DNA from: Candidatus Poribacteria bacterium
GTDB taxonomy: Bacteria > Poribacteria > WGA-4E > WGA-3G
Length of the DNA: 41,870 nucleotides
Assembly: GCA_022821965.1 (NCBI GenBank)
Contig: JAJECN010000030.1
Span: 1 to 41,870 of the forward strand
Direction of reading: 5' to 3'
Both the position numbers and the translations under genes were made by a program. A model generated the notes under the pieces. It was given only the letters and a program-made list of their open reading frames with translations, was not told the DNA's origin and did no database searches. Shown here piece by piece: positions 1 through 10,529 of the stretch (within the stretch, counting starts at the first letter, position 1; each line of letters starts with the position of its first letter).

Positions 1-2464
<2,464 letters not shown>

Positions 2465-2537
2465 AGTAATATCATTCTACCGATTTACCCTCTCTATACA
2501 ATTGTCAAAGAACAACGCCTATTCTTTATATAGGCGA

Positions 2538-2610
2538 TGGAGATGAGCGGAATTGAACCGCTGACCTTCTGGTTGCAAACCAGATGCTCTCCCAACTGAG
2601 CTACACCCCC
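2538..2610 (-). tRNA. tRNA-Ala (anticodon TGC)
   Basis: The minus strand folds as a standard cloverleaf of 73 nt. It has acceptor GGGGGTG pairing with CATCTCC (two G-T wobbles), D-arm GCTC...GAGC with a loop containing GG, anticodon arm CTGGT-TTTGCAA-ACCAG with anticodon TGC, and T-arm loop TTCAATT. Discriminator base A is at 2538, and no CCA is encoded (TCG follows). It lies 73 bases 5' of the 23S gene, the usual place for a spacer tRNA-Ala, so it is probably processed from the 23S precursor. Promoter P1 would start transcription only about ten bases before its 5' end. Confidence 0.95.
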
Positions 2611-2626
2611 ATGTGGCATGTTTTTA

Positions 2627-2656
2627 AGTATACCACAATCACGATATAAATGTCAA
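2627..2656 (-). promoter_or_regulatory. Promoter P1 (tRNA-Ala / 23S)
   Basis: On the minus strand, TTGACA (2656-2651), 18 bases, then TATACT (2632-2627). This is a perfect -35 and a five-of-six -10 sequence. It is preceded by the A/T-rich AAATAAAT that also precedes P2 and P3. The predicted start near 2620 lies about 10 bases upstream of the tRNA-Ala 5' end. Confidence 0.8.
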
Positions 2657-2672
2657 ATTTATTTTCAAAAAA

Positions 2673-2742
2673 TCGACCAGGGAGGAATCGCACCTCGCCT
2701 TCGGTTTTTCAAACCGAAACTCCTAATTTGAGCAACTGGTCC
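2673..2742 (-). tRNA. Degenerate tRNA-Phe(GAA)-like gene
   Basis: The minus strand folds as a 70-nt cloverleaf with a perfect anticodon arm (TCGGT-TTGAAAA-ACCGA, anticodon GAA, T33 and A37 present). It also has a 4-bp D-stem (GCTC/GAGT) and acceptor GGACCAG pairing with CTGGTCG except for a terminal G-G clash. Two canonical elbow features are missing together: the D-loop is only AAATTAG with no GG, and the T-loop is TGCGATT, so the T at position 55 is a G. The T-stem also has one C-C mismatch. It could be a decaying tRNA-Phe pseudogene, or an unusual tRNA that no longer makes the G18-psi55 contact. Promoter P2 sits directly upstream, about 8 bases from its 5' end to the predicted start. Confidence 0.55.
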
Positions 2743-2756
2743 AAAAGACGATATTA

Positions 2757-2785
2757 AGTATACTACAAAAACCAAAAAATGTCAA
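2757..2785 (-). promoter_or_regulatory. Promoter P2 (tRNA-Phe-like / rRNA)
   Basis: On the minus strand, TTGACA (2785-2780), 17 bases, TATACT (2762-2757), followed by TAAT. The flanks AAATAAAT upstream and TTAA-type downstream match P1 and P3, so the three are copies of one promoter cassette. The predicted start near 2750 is about 8 bases before the tRNA-Phe-like gene. Confidence 0.8.
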
Positions 2786-2851
2786 ATTTATTTCACAAAG
2801 ACTTGCCAAAAATGTGATTTCTGTCGAGTTTTAACTCACGCCGAGAAGTTA

Positions 2852-2880
2852 AGTATACCATAAAACTTTAAAAATGTCAA
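2852..2880 (-). promoter_or_regulatory. Promoter P3 (most distal rRNA promoter)
   Basis: On the minus strand, TTGACA (2880-2875), 17 bases, TATACT (2857-2852), with the same AAATAAAT upstream and TTAA downstream as P1 and P2. The 66 bases between P3 and P2 (2786-2851) hold a small GAGT-TAAA-ACTC hairpin but no tRNA that I can fold. It may be a promoter unit whose RNA gene has been lost. It also receives any read-through from the PD40 gene upstream, because no terminator is visible between them. Confidence 0.8.
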
Positions 2881-2911
2881 ATTTATTTTTCAACATCACA
2901 TATTAATCCGT

Positions 2912-3892
2912 TTATTGCGTCTTCAAATTCGCCCAAGTCGTCACCAGAGACGCATTAGGCTCAACAGGATAGGCTTCATCCATCCATTCAAACACCCACT
3001 CTGTCCCTTTAATTCCAAGCAAAATCGGTTCAGGCTCACCTCCTGTCGCTGGAATTATGAAGTTGCCCACCGCTTGGAATTGCTCAATGTTCTCGACATC
3101 CAAATTTGTATAGGAGGCATAAGCGATGTATCTCCCATCTGGTGACCAGACGGGATTTAAATAAAGGTAGTCTTTTCTAACACGTAGCATGTTGACATCT
3201 GCATTAGGGCGTGGAGTGGTAACAGCTAACCCCGTTGTCCAGAGTTGACCCTTTCGGACAACTGATGCACTAAAGGCTATCTGTTTGCCATTTGGTGAAA
3301 AAGCAGGATTATCCGCCCCCTCCTTGATTTGAAAAACTTCCTTGGTAACAATGTCAAAGAAATATAAATTGTTACCATGAGTAAAAACAATTTGTTGTCC
3401 ATTGGGTGCCCACTCAATAGCATCAGCCCATTCCCAATCCAAGAGTTTTTCTACTGCTGGCTCACGTTTTATCAACTCTTGACTCTTTATTAGATACAAT
3501 CCACCCTCATATCCGAAAGCAACATCCCCGTTTTTTGAAATATCTGCACCATCTATCCAATCAAACCTACCTTTTGTTAAGTTCTTTCGAGGGGCTCTCG
3601 GTTTGTGTAGGTCGAAAAGATAAATATCCCATTCCGCCCACGGTTCCTCGGCAACAACAAGAATGTACTTACCGCCCTTTTGGACCGAGAGTTTATGGAC
3701 TTCTTCAAAGGTTTGATGAAAGAGTTGACGAGCATTGGTCCCATCTACATTAGAAATCCATATCTCACCCCAATCCAGCGGATGCACAAAGACGATTTCG
3801 CCGCTCGGCACAGCATCCGCAGCGTTTGAAAAAAGGATGAGCAAGAAACATAAACAGCACACGCCATACCTGCTCTGAAAAAAACTATTCAT
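2912..3892 (-). CDS. Secreted PD40/TolB-like beta-propeller protein A
   Basis: The 326-residue product has an N-terminal signal peptide (hydrophobic core CCLCFLLILFSNA, likely cut after ADA around residue 27). The rest is made of WD40-like PD40 repeats, of which PNGQQIVFTHGNNLYFFDI, SPNGKQIAFSA and SPDGRYIAYASY are the clearest. These repeats fold as beta-propellers in TolB and related periplasmic proteins; no enzymatic motif is visible. It ends in VEPxxxLVTTWANLKTQ, a tail also seen on three other exported proteins here. The ATG overlaps the end of the upstream paralogue by eight bases and has GGAG eight bases ahead, so the two are probably translationally coupled. It is the last gene of the long train starting at arc. 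Its specific role is unknown. Confidence 0.85.
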   Translation of the reverse strand: MNSFFQSRYGVCCLCFLLILFSNAADAVPSGEIVFVHPLDWGEIWISNVDGTNARQLFHQTFEEVHKLSVQKGGKYILVVAEEPWAEWDIYLFDLHKPRAPRKNLTKGRFDWIDGADISKNGDVAFGYEGGLYLIKSQELIKREPAVEKLLDWEWADAIEWAPNGQQIVFTHGNNLYFFDIVTKEVFQIKEGADNPAFSPNGKQIAFSASVVRKGQLWTTGLAVTTPRPNADVNMLRVRKDYLYLNPVWSPDGRYIAYASYTNLDVENIEQFQAVGNFIIPATGGEPEPILLGIKGTEWVFEWMDEAYPVEPNASLVTTWANLKTQ

Positions 3893-4904
3893 ATCCGACT
3901 CCAGTTAAGCCACTCGCCCTCAGTTCCGCCCATGTTGTTGTAAGCACATTGGTAGGGAAATATTTCTTGCGTGTCCATTCAAACGTCCGTAATCCACCTT
4001 CAAACGCTCGAAAAATTGGTATATGTTGTTTGCCACCGTTGACTCGAACAGCGAAACAAGACAATCGATCCTGCGAATCATATAGGGCATAAGCGATGTA
4101 TCTCCCATCGGCTGACCATGTGATATATTGCGGAAAACTGCCTTTTTTAATCTTCAATTGCTTTACATCAGCAGGAGCATGAAGATCAACAATGCTAATT
4201 CCATAAGTACGTTTCAGTTGATTTTGCGAGAATTCCCTCGTAAAAAAGGCAAGGTGCTTTCCATCTGGTGAGAAAACAGGACGAAAGTTATCTCCCGCTA
4301 CTATCAGTGATACCTGTCTGGTAAAAATATTGAGCAGAAATATTCCATCACGATTGGAAAAAGCGATGTCGTCTCCGTTAGGTGCCCAATCTACATAACC
4401 CGCGGGTCCATCAAACAATTTCTCTACTTTTGGAATAGGCGTATGCACCTCCTGACTGGTAATGAGGTATATCCCATCTGGATGTGCTTGATTAATCATG
4501 TTTGAGAAGACAACATCCCCGTTGCGTGAGATGGCTGCATCGGAAATTTCATCGAATCGTCCCAATGTTAAATCTTTCCGACCGGCACGCGGATTCTGAG
4601 TATCCAAAAGATACGCATCAATTCCTGTTTCCGCGTCTCCAATTCTTTTGTTTTCCATTCCTTCAGCGACAACAAGGATGTACCGGTCTCCTTCTTGTAC
4701 TGAGAGCTCCATTGTAAATAGCGGTAGTTTGAAAAGCCCACGCGCATTGCGTCCATCCGCGCTGCTCATCCATATCTCGAGTGGTTCGGTCGAGTGCGAG
4801 AATATGATTTTCCCAGATGGCGCAGCGTTTGCGATGAAAGGGAAAAGTAAGAGAACGAGGCAAAAACTGAAAAGTTTAGCTCGGTTTTCAAATAATGTTT
4901 TCAT
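3885..4904 (-). CDS. Secreted PD40/TolB-like beta-propeller protein B
   Basis: The 339-residue paralogue of the next gene downstream shares its order of motifs: signal peptide (FCLVLLLFPFIANA), a PSGKIIFSHS opening, the phrase SVQEGDRYILVVAE, then PD40 repeats such as APNGDDIAFSNRDGIFLL, SPDGKHLAFF and SADGRYIAYALY. The two genes are clearly a tandem duplication. The C-terminal part reads VLTTTWAELRAS and is then extended by nine residues, whereas the sister protein ends just after the motif. The gene starts nine bases after the stop of the large PPC protein. No strong ribosome site is visible, so coupling to that upstream gene is likely. No catalytic residues are seen; a scaffold or binding role in the envelope is an inference. 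Confidence 0.85.
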   Translation of the reverse strand: MKTLFENRAKLFSFCLVLLLFPFIANAAPSGKIIFSHSTEPLEIWMSSADGRNARGLFKLPLFTMELSVQEGDRYILVVAEGMENKRIGDAETGIDAYLLDTQNPRAGRKDLTLGRFDEISDAAISRNGDVVFSNMINQAHPDGIYLITSQEVHTPIPKVEKLFDGPAGYVDWAPNGDDIAFSNRDGIFLLNIFTRQVSLIVAGDNFRPVFSPDGKHLAFFTREFSQNQLKRTYGISIVDLHAPADVKQLKIKKGSFPQYITWSADGRYIAYALYDSQDRLSCFAVRVNGGKQHIPIFRAFEGGLRTFEWTRKKYFPTNVLTTTWAELRASGLTGVGYE

Positions 4905-4913
4905 CGGTTGCTG

Positions 4914-7900
4914 TTAATTCCCGCCCAACTGCGCCTGCTCATCTGGATTCGCTGAGCCAAGCCAGAGTTTAATAGCAGGGCTGCTGGCAATACGTCGTTG
5001 ACCAACTGACGCATTGATGACAACGGTATATGGAACGGTTTGTTGTGTGCCAATGAAAGGATTGCGTCTTAACTGATTGGTGTTCCTGCCTGCGGTAATA
5101 ATATTCGGCACAAACGCTAAAGTGGCTTCGGTCTTATCCCTTTGGAGTAAGGTGTTCTGTCGTTGGAGTCGCACCCCGAAAGGTAAACCAACAGCAGTCA
5201 AATTCAGGTTTTGCCTATTGCCGCTTTGTCTCGCAACTTTGACGCTGACATCAATCCGGGAATCTGGAGTTACCACAATCTCCTTCAGTTCCGTTGATAG
5301 TATAATCGGTGCAGCTTCCCTAATGCTAACCACAACGTTCTTGCGCTGAACGGTCTGATCGTTGTTCTGAATACGATAGATCTCAACGGGTGTTGCGGCG
5401 CGATGGAATTCATCACCAGTGGCAGTGGTAACAGAGCCTACAACTTGAACCACAGAATTCTCTAAATCAGCATCTGGAGCAGCCGTGAGGGTTATGTACC
5501 CCTGTGTAATACCAGTACTGGAAAGAATCGCACTCTCGCTGGCGGTGATGTCCGATGGTAAGTTCTCAACGGAGAGGAGTATTGGTTCTGTAAAGCCGAC
5601 ACGACGCTGCAGCGTCACTTCCAATAGGACAGTTCCACCACGTCCGATATTCGGATTATCCGGTGTCACAGAGATAGCGAAATCCGGGGTCGTCGGACGG
5701 GCATCTAAGTGGTAAACGTACCCTGCTCCACCGTTGCCTGTAATGTCCTCGATGCGGACAGCATATACACCGGGTTCATCGAAACTGTAATCGATGATAG
5801 CATTGCGTCTTCCACCAATACCTGCATTATTTGCCAATACCTCACCACTTGCATTGAGCAGGGTAAGTGATGGACTCAGCGGTGAATTGAGACGTTCCGC
5901 GGAGACAGTCAAAGAGTAGCCTCCTATGTCTGCAAAAAATCCCCAGGGTCCGTATCCATTCGTAACCTTTACCAGAATCTTGTTTCTACCCTTAGAGACC
6001 GGCAGCTGGATGACATCATCTGCACGGCGTAGCGGACGATGGACGTATTTACTAAAGACGAGGCGGTCATTCACCCATATCTTGATAGTATCATCAGAAC
6101 CGAGCGATAAGAGATAATTCTGATCCCGATCAGCGTCGAGATAGGTTAAGGCATAGCCCGTTACATCGTCTTCAGGGACATTTGAGAAGACGTTTTCACC
6201 TCTACTCTCGGTTTTATACCATCCGATCTTTCGCCCGTCCTTGCCGACGTATTCCTTGTTAAAATCTATCTCCACTTCAGGGGGATAAACGGTATCAAAC
6301 CCCGTCTCATCAATGTTATCAAACGGGAAGATCACCCACCAAGGCCCGAGGCTTGTGCCTTCTGAAATGGTAAACCGGTAGTAGTCCGTCTCACCGGGTT
6401 CTGAAATGCGTCCACTGATCGCGCCAGGTGTTGCAATGTGTTGTGCGTGTTCAAGTTGACGGGCAATCAGTTCACCTAAACGTCGCGCCTCTTGGGCAAC
6501 AAAAGCGATGATCCGCTCACGTTCGGTCGTTGTAATGTCTGCGTTCTCTTTATTCGACATGCGTGTAATCGTGCTTTCCCACTCCTCGGCAGAGAGTGCG
6601 CGATTGCTCGGTGAACGGAGTTCATGGCACGCTGTACATTTCGCTTGAAAAAGGATTTCAGACTCGGCAAGCTGAGGAGCGATCTCTCTCACAACCGTTT
6701 CATTCTCAGTGGCTTGCGCTACGACATTTTCTTCGATAACTTCTGGGTGAGCGTTAACAATGAACGGAAAAATGCCGTAAGGCGTACGAATCTGCTTGAG
6801 TCCAGGCTGCTCAGCCCCCGTTAATTCGACCTGCCACTCGGTTTCAGGAAGATTTTCACCGCCAATAACACACTGAACAATATTGACTTCGGCAGGCGTA
6901 GACGGTCCATAAAAGCGTTTCGTCTCCGCTTCCAGCAAGCGATCTTCACCAGGGAGCGTTCCACCAGCAGGGAAAAGGTAGGTATTGTAAGGGAGAACAC
7001 CACCCGTTAATCGGTAAACGGAATCCGGATTGCCGCGATGTAATAAATCTCGGATGCGCAGTACATACGGGCCGTTGGCAGGGAGTGTAATATCAAGAAG
7101 CGGATCTAGACTGTAGAAGCCGTTACTCCGTGCCAACTCAATGCCTCTCTCATCGAAAAGAGACAGCGTCGGATTGAAGAATTGTTGACTAATGTTGTTG
7201 AGACGATACGCTTTGACACTGAACACGCACCGTTCTCCCTCAACTCCCTCGAAAACATAATAATCTTCATCTCCACCCGGATTAATAAGTCCATTGATGA
7301 GGGTCGGCAATTCAATCATAGTAGCGGATTCTGGGGTGTTATTCGACTCCGTCTCAAGGATGTCAGGCGTATCACTCACCTCAAAGGGCCATGCGGTCGA
7401 GGTCCCGTGTTTACCGACGACTCGAACTTCACGCAGTCCGATGGGCGCATCCGGTGCGATAGACAACGCTGCGGTTAAACCACCACTGGCTCTCGCTGCC
7501 GATGTCAGATAGGCGACAATTTGGGTCTCCGCTTCCGCACTGATTTCCGCGCCTTTTTCCGTAATCATCCGCTGAACAGTCGCCTTCCACTGCGCCGGGG
7601 TCATCGATCGATTGTTTGGAGAACGGAGTTCGTGACACTGCCCACAATTTGCCTCAAAAACAGGCTTATGCGTCTCATCAACCTCACCACCACTCGGGTG
7701 AAGTTGGGCAGTAATACCGGTTTCGCCCCCAATAATGAGGGTATGTGCCCCTTCTAAATCGGAGCCTTGAATGGCAACCTCTACAGTCGTGCCGGGTTGT
7801 CCGCCCGCCGGAAACAGCGAATTGAGCCGTGGGACTCCTTGAGCAAATGCAAGGACACTCATTAAAGAAGAAAGGAACAGAGCGAAAAGCATTTGGGTTA

Positions 7901-7952
7901 TGCTTGCAAGACGATAGCGTCTCACCAAAATGAACATCGTATTGGTACGCAT
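4914..7952 (-). CDS. Secreted PPC-domain protein with two CXXCH haem sites
   Basis: The 1012-residue exported protein has a signal peptide cut near AFAQG, residue 38. An N-terminal IPT/Ig-like segment (SLFPAGGQPGTTVEVAIQG) is followed by two short cytochrome-c-like modules. They share the pattern CxxCHELRSPxNR...W and have haem motifs CGQCH at 103-107 and CTACH at 439-443. Pre-peptidase C-terminal (PPC) domains follow, marked by DYYRF and DYYVF with GVYAVRIED-type strands, then further Ig-like domains. This architecture is known from planctomycete-type large secreted proteins found beside DUF1501 genes, as here. The haem sites suggest electron transfer or redox sensing outside the cytoplasm, but partner and substrate are unknown. 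GGAGG lies nine bases before the ATG. Confidence 0.85.
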   Translation of the reverse strand: MRTNTMFILVRRYRLASITQMLFALFLSSLMSVLAFAQGVPRLNSLFPAGGQPGTTVEVAIQGSDLEGAHTLIIGGETGITAQLHPSGGEVDETHKPVFEANCGQCHELRSPNNRSMTPAQWKATVQRMITEKGAEISAEAETQIVAYLTSAARASGGLTAALSIAPDAPIGLREVRVVGKHGTSTAWPFEVSDTPDILETESNNTPESATMIELPTLINGLINPGGDEDYYVFEGVEGERCVFSVKAYRLNNISQQFFNPTLSLFDERGIELARSNGFYSLDPLLDITLPANGPYVLRIRDLLHRGNPDSVYRLTGGVLPYNTYLFPAGGTLPGEDRLLEAETKRFYGPSTPAEVNIVQCVIGGENLPETEWQVELTGAEQPGLKQIRTPYGIFPFIVNAHPEVIEENVVAQATENETVVREIAPQLAESEILFQAKCTACHELRSPSNRALSAEEWESTITRMSNKENADITTTERERIIAFVAQEARRLGELIARQLEHAQHIATPGAISGRISEPGETDYYRFTISEGTSLGPWWVIFPFDNIDETGFDTVYPPEVEIDFNKEYVGKDGRKIGWYKTESRGENVFSNVPEDDVTGYALTYLDADRDQNYLLSLGSDDTIKIWVNDRLVFSKYVHRPLRRADDVIQLPVSKGRNKILVKVTNGYGPWGFFADIGGYSLTVSAERLNSPLSPSLTLLNASGEVLANNAGIGGRRNAIIDYSFDEPGVYAVRIEDITGNGGAGYVYHLDARPTTPDFAISVTPDNPNIGRGGTVLLEVTLQRRVGFTEPILLSVENLPSDITASESAILSSTGITQGYITLTAAPDADLENSVVQVVGSVTTATGDEFHRAATPVEIYRIQNNDQTVQRKNVVVSIREAAPIILSTELKEIVVTPDSRIDVSVKVARQSGNRQNLNLTAVGLPFGVRLQRQNTLLQRDKTEATLAFVPNIITAGRNTNQLRRNPFIGTQQTVPYTVVINASVGQRRIASSPAIKLWLGSANPDEQAQLGGN

Positions 7953-7974
7953 CGTGAAAGGTCCTCCAAAAAAG

Positions 7975-9063
7975 CTATTCCTCAGAATCCGTGAGTTCGT
8001 GAGTTAAGGCACGTGTACGGAGATTCCAGAGTCGGACTTTGCCATCACGACCACCCGCCGCAACAAACTCGCCATTCGGGCTGATCCGCACGGCGTAAAC
8101 GGCATCCGTCGGTTCATCAAAAGTTACATAGCGGTTGCCGGATCGGAGATTCCAGATAATTACGGAAGCATCTGCACTACCGGACGCGATCATCGCCACT
8201 CGATTATTCGCCTGCCGAGGTGATACAAGCCCAGAATCCACACTGTAGACTGGACCCTGATGTCCGTTGTATTCACGAACCAAAGCCCCTGTCATTTCCA
8301 ATGAGTCTCGTCCGACAGCAATTTCATCATCATCTCCGACTGGCACAACACGCCACGTCCGAACAGTATTATCAGCGGAACCAGAAACTATGACACCTTC
8401 TCTGGCTGAATAGGCGAGACTATACACCGCGTCATCGTTGGCATCGAAGTTCACTAAAACGGTAAAGGTCTCCGGATTCCAAACCTTTATAGTTTTATCT
8501 TCACTACCAGTGACAAAGTAGTTACCTGCTGGATGATACAAGGTGCAGAGGACTCTACCCACATGTTGGGTGAGCCATTTAGAAACCTGATCGTCTATGG
8601 AAAAATCGCTACTTTCCAGTGGCGTTAAGTCGATAACAGCACTATACTCATCCATGCTGGCAGTGAGTAAAGTTGTGTTACTTGGGCTGAGCGAGATGGA
8701 TTCAATGGTATCACCGTGAATCTCAAAACTGTTTATCAGTTCTTCAGAGATTACATTCCAAACGCGTATCTCACCGCTTTGGGAAGCTAAACCGCTGCTC
8801 GTATAGAGGGTTTTACCATCTGAGGAAAACGCGAGACTTCTCACCTCACCGACATGCGGTTCATAAGTGTAAATGACGCGTCGCGTCTCCAGATCCCAGA
8901 GTTCAACCCACTGATATTTTCCAACAGCGAGGGTCTTGCCATCCGGGCTAAATTCAAGTGACCAGATTGGAGATAAAGGTCCTGCCGCAAAACAGAGAGG
9001 GATCGTGAAGATAGCGCAGGACACGGCTATTAGTTTTGCGATGGTACGAAGTCTTCCACCCAT
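7975..9063 (-). CDS. Secreted WD40-repeat protein
   Basis: The 362-residue product carries an N-terminal signal peptide (LIAVSCAIFTIPLCFA, cut around residue 26). About seven WD40 repeats fill the rest, seen as SPDGKTLAVG, SSDGKTLYTSS, VSGSADNTVRTWRV, ASGSADASVIIWNL and AAGGRDGKVRLWNLRTR. That number suits a single closed beta-propeller. It stands 22 bases upstream of the PPC/cytochrome gene and downstream of the DUF1501 gene. This DUF1501-WD40-PPC/cytochrome trio is a recurring association in planctomycete-like genomes, so the three probably act together on the outside of the inner membrane. The propeller gives binding surfaces only, and no ligand can be inferred. Confidence 0.87.
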   Translation of the reverse strand: MGGRLRTIAKLIAVSCAIFTIPLCFAAGPLSPIWSLEFSPDGKTLAVGKYQWVELWDLETRRVIYTYEPHVGEVRSLAFSSDGKTLYTSSGLASQSGEIRVWNVISEELINSFEIHGDTIESISLSPSNTTLLTASMDEYSAVIDLTPLESSDFSIDDQVSKWLTQHVGRVLCTLYHPAGNYFVTGSEDKTIKVWNPETFTVLVNFDANDDAVYSLAYSAREGVIVSGSADNTVRTWRVVPVGDDDEIAVGRDSLEMTGALVREYNGHQGPVYSVDSGLVSPRQANNRVAMIASGSADASVIIWNLRSGNRYVTFDEPTDAVYAVRISPNGEFVAAGGRDGKVRLWNLRTRALTHELTDSEE

Positions 9064-9078
9064 AACCAGCCCCCTAAA

Positions 9079-9194
9079 TAGCCATCAGCAGTCGGAAACC
9101 ATCGGCTGTCAGAAGAAACCATCGGAAACCTTCAGCAAGAGAATCTCTGTGCTGATAGCTGACGGAAACCGACGGCTTCTTTGCTGATGGCTGA
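9079..9194. repeat. Dispersed palindromic repeat, copy R1
   Basis: An imperfect inverted repeat fills the 138-base gap between the DUF1501 and WD40 genes. Left arm TAGCCATCAGCAGTCGG... faces right arm ...TTGCTGATGGCTGA; both share GCTGATGGCT and CCGA-GG-TT blocks in inverse orientation. It resembles R3 most closely. It breaks what is otherwise a tightly packed gene train, so its transcript would form a long hairpin between two coding segments. Confidence 0.7.
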
Positions 9195-9201
9195 CCGCTA
9201 A

Positions 9202-10518
9202 TTACGCAAGAACGCCGCGAACAGGTCTACCACCTCGTGAGAGGACAATGCGGACACCATCCGGGGATTCCAGATGCTCATTATAATCAATACCGAGGGA
9301 CCGGTAGAGGGTTGCCGACAAGTCTTCGGGACGCACGGGCGTTTCTGCAGGCTCAATACCAAGTGGATCCGAAGCACCGATGACCTGTCCACCTTGGACA
9401 CCACCGCCTGCTAACATAATCGAAAAGACACGGGAGTGATGGTCGCGTCCAGCGTTGCGGTTAATGACAGGGGTCCTGCCAAATTCACCCATTGCAACGA
9501 CAAGCGTCGTCTCCAACAATCCACGGTCGCTCAGGTCTCCGATTAAGGTAGCCATCGTCCGGTCAAAGCCGTTGAGCTTCCCCGGCAATGATGAAAAGAT
9601 GTTGTTGTGGTTATCCCATCCACCATTACTGACAGTGACGAAGTTAACACCTGCCTCAACGAGCCTTCTGGCGAGAAGACAACTCTGTCCGAAGGTGTTG
9701 CGTTGATACGCATCGCGCGTTTTGTCCGACTCGTTGCTGAGGTCAAACGCAGCACGGGCATCGGTAGAACTCATTAGGTTGTAAGCGGAGGTATAGAACT
9801 TATCGACAGCTTCAGCAGCTGGATTGCCTGCCTCATACTTCTTGAAGGCAGAATCAACAGCCTCGCGTAATGAACGCCGTCGTTCGACGCGTTCATAAGA
9901 GACCCCTTTAGGCGGCTCTAAATCGCGCACTTTAAAGTTCTTACTCGCTGGGTTTCCACCGGGTGAGAAAGGGGCAAGCGACGCGCCTAAGAAGCCTCCG
10001 CCCCCATAAGCAACCGGCGCAGGCACAGCGATATAGGGTGGTAAAGCACTTCGCTGTTCTTTGAGTTTGGAGACAACAGCACCATATCCTGGAACAGCAA
10101 AACCGGGTAAAGGTTGATAGCCTGTCATCATATAGTGTGTTCCCCGCTCATGCGCTGCCTCTGGGGAAGTCATCGAACGGATGATGCAGAGTTTATCGGT
10201 CTGCTGTGCGAGTCGAGGGAGATGCTCGCTGATCTGGATACCACTGACGTTTGTCGGGATCGGTTTGAAAAGTCCACGAATCTCTTCAGGGGCATCCGGT
10301 TTGAGGTCCCACATATCAAGGTGGCTCGGACCGCCGCCTAACCAAACAAGAATAACAGAGGTAGCAGTTTCTTTCACCCGAGATGTAGTTCCGGCTTGCG
10401 CTTTAAGTCGGAATAGATCTGTGAGACTGAGACCAAATAAGCCGAGGGCACCAGCCTTGAGAAAATCTCGGCGGTAAAACCCTTCGCAATCCGTGTGTAT
10501 GCTTTTGTTTTCTGCCAT
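9202..10518 (-). CDS. DUF1501 protein with Tat signal
   Basis: The 438-residue protein opens with a twin-arginine signal (YRRDFLKAGALGLFGLSLTD). It continues with the DUF1501 hallmarks VILVWLGGGPSHLDMWDLKPD, the AHERGTHYMMTGYQP block and GGWDNHNN...LVVAMGEFGRTPVINRNAGRDHHS. The family belongs to the alkaline-phosphatase-like/sulfatase fold in broad terms, but its reaction is not established. I chose the ATG at 10518 because AGGAG lies seven bases before it. An in-frame upstream start at 10569 would overlap pafA and put 17 extra residues before the Tat motif. The gene begins only 11 bases after pafA, so it is co-transcribed with the proteasome genes. Tat export means the folded protein acts outside the cytoplasm. 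Confidence 0.88.
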   Translation of the reverse strand: MAENKSIHTDCEGFYRRDFLKAGALGLFGLSLTDLFRLKAQAGTTSRVKETATSVILVWLGGGPSHLDMWDLKPDAPEEIRGLFKPIPTNVSGIQISEHLPRLAQQTDKLCIIRSMTSPEAAHERGTHYMMTGYQPLPGFAVPGYGAVVSKLKEQRSALPPYIAVPAPVAYGGGGFLGASLAPFSPGGNPASKNFKVRDLEPPKGVSYERVERRRSLREAVDSAFKKYEAGNPAAEAVDKFYTSAYNLMSSTDARAAFDLSNESDKTRDAYQRNTFGQSCLLARRLVEAGVNFVTVSNGGWDNHNNIFSSLPGKLNGFDRTMATLIGDLSDRGLLETTLVVAMGEFGRTPVINRNAGRDHHSRVFSIMLAGGGVQGGQVIGASDPLGIEPAETPVRPEDLSATLYRSLGIDYNEHLESPDGVRIVLSRGGRPVRGVLA

Positions 10519-10529
10519 GGTTTTTCTCC

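Noticed and set aside
2620-2890. Three direct repeats with spacers, considered as a short CRISPR array
   Set aside because: Repeats are unevenly spaced, diverge in the middle, coincide with -35/-10 boxes, and alternate with tRNA sequences. No cas genes are in the window.
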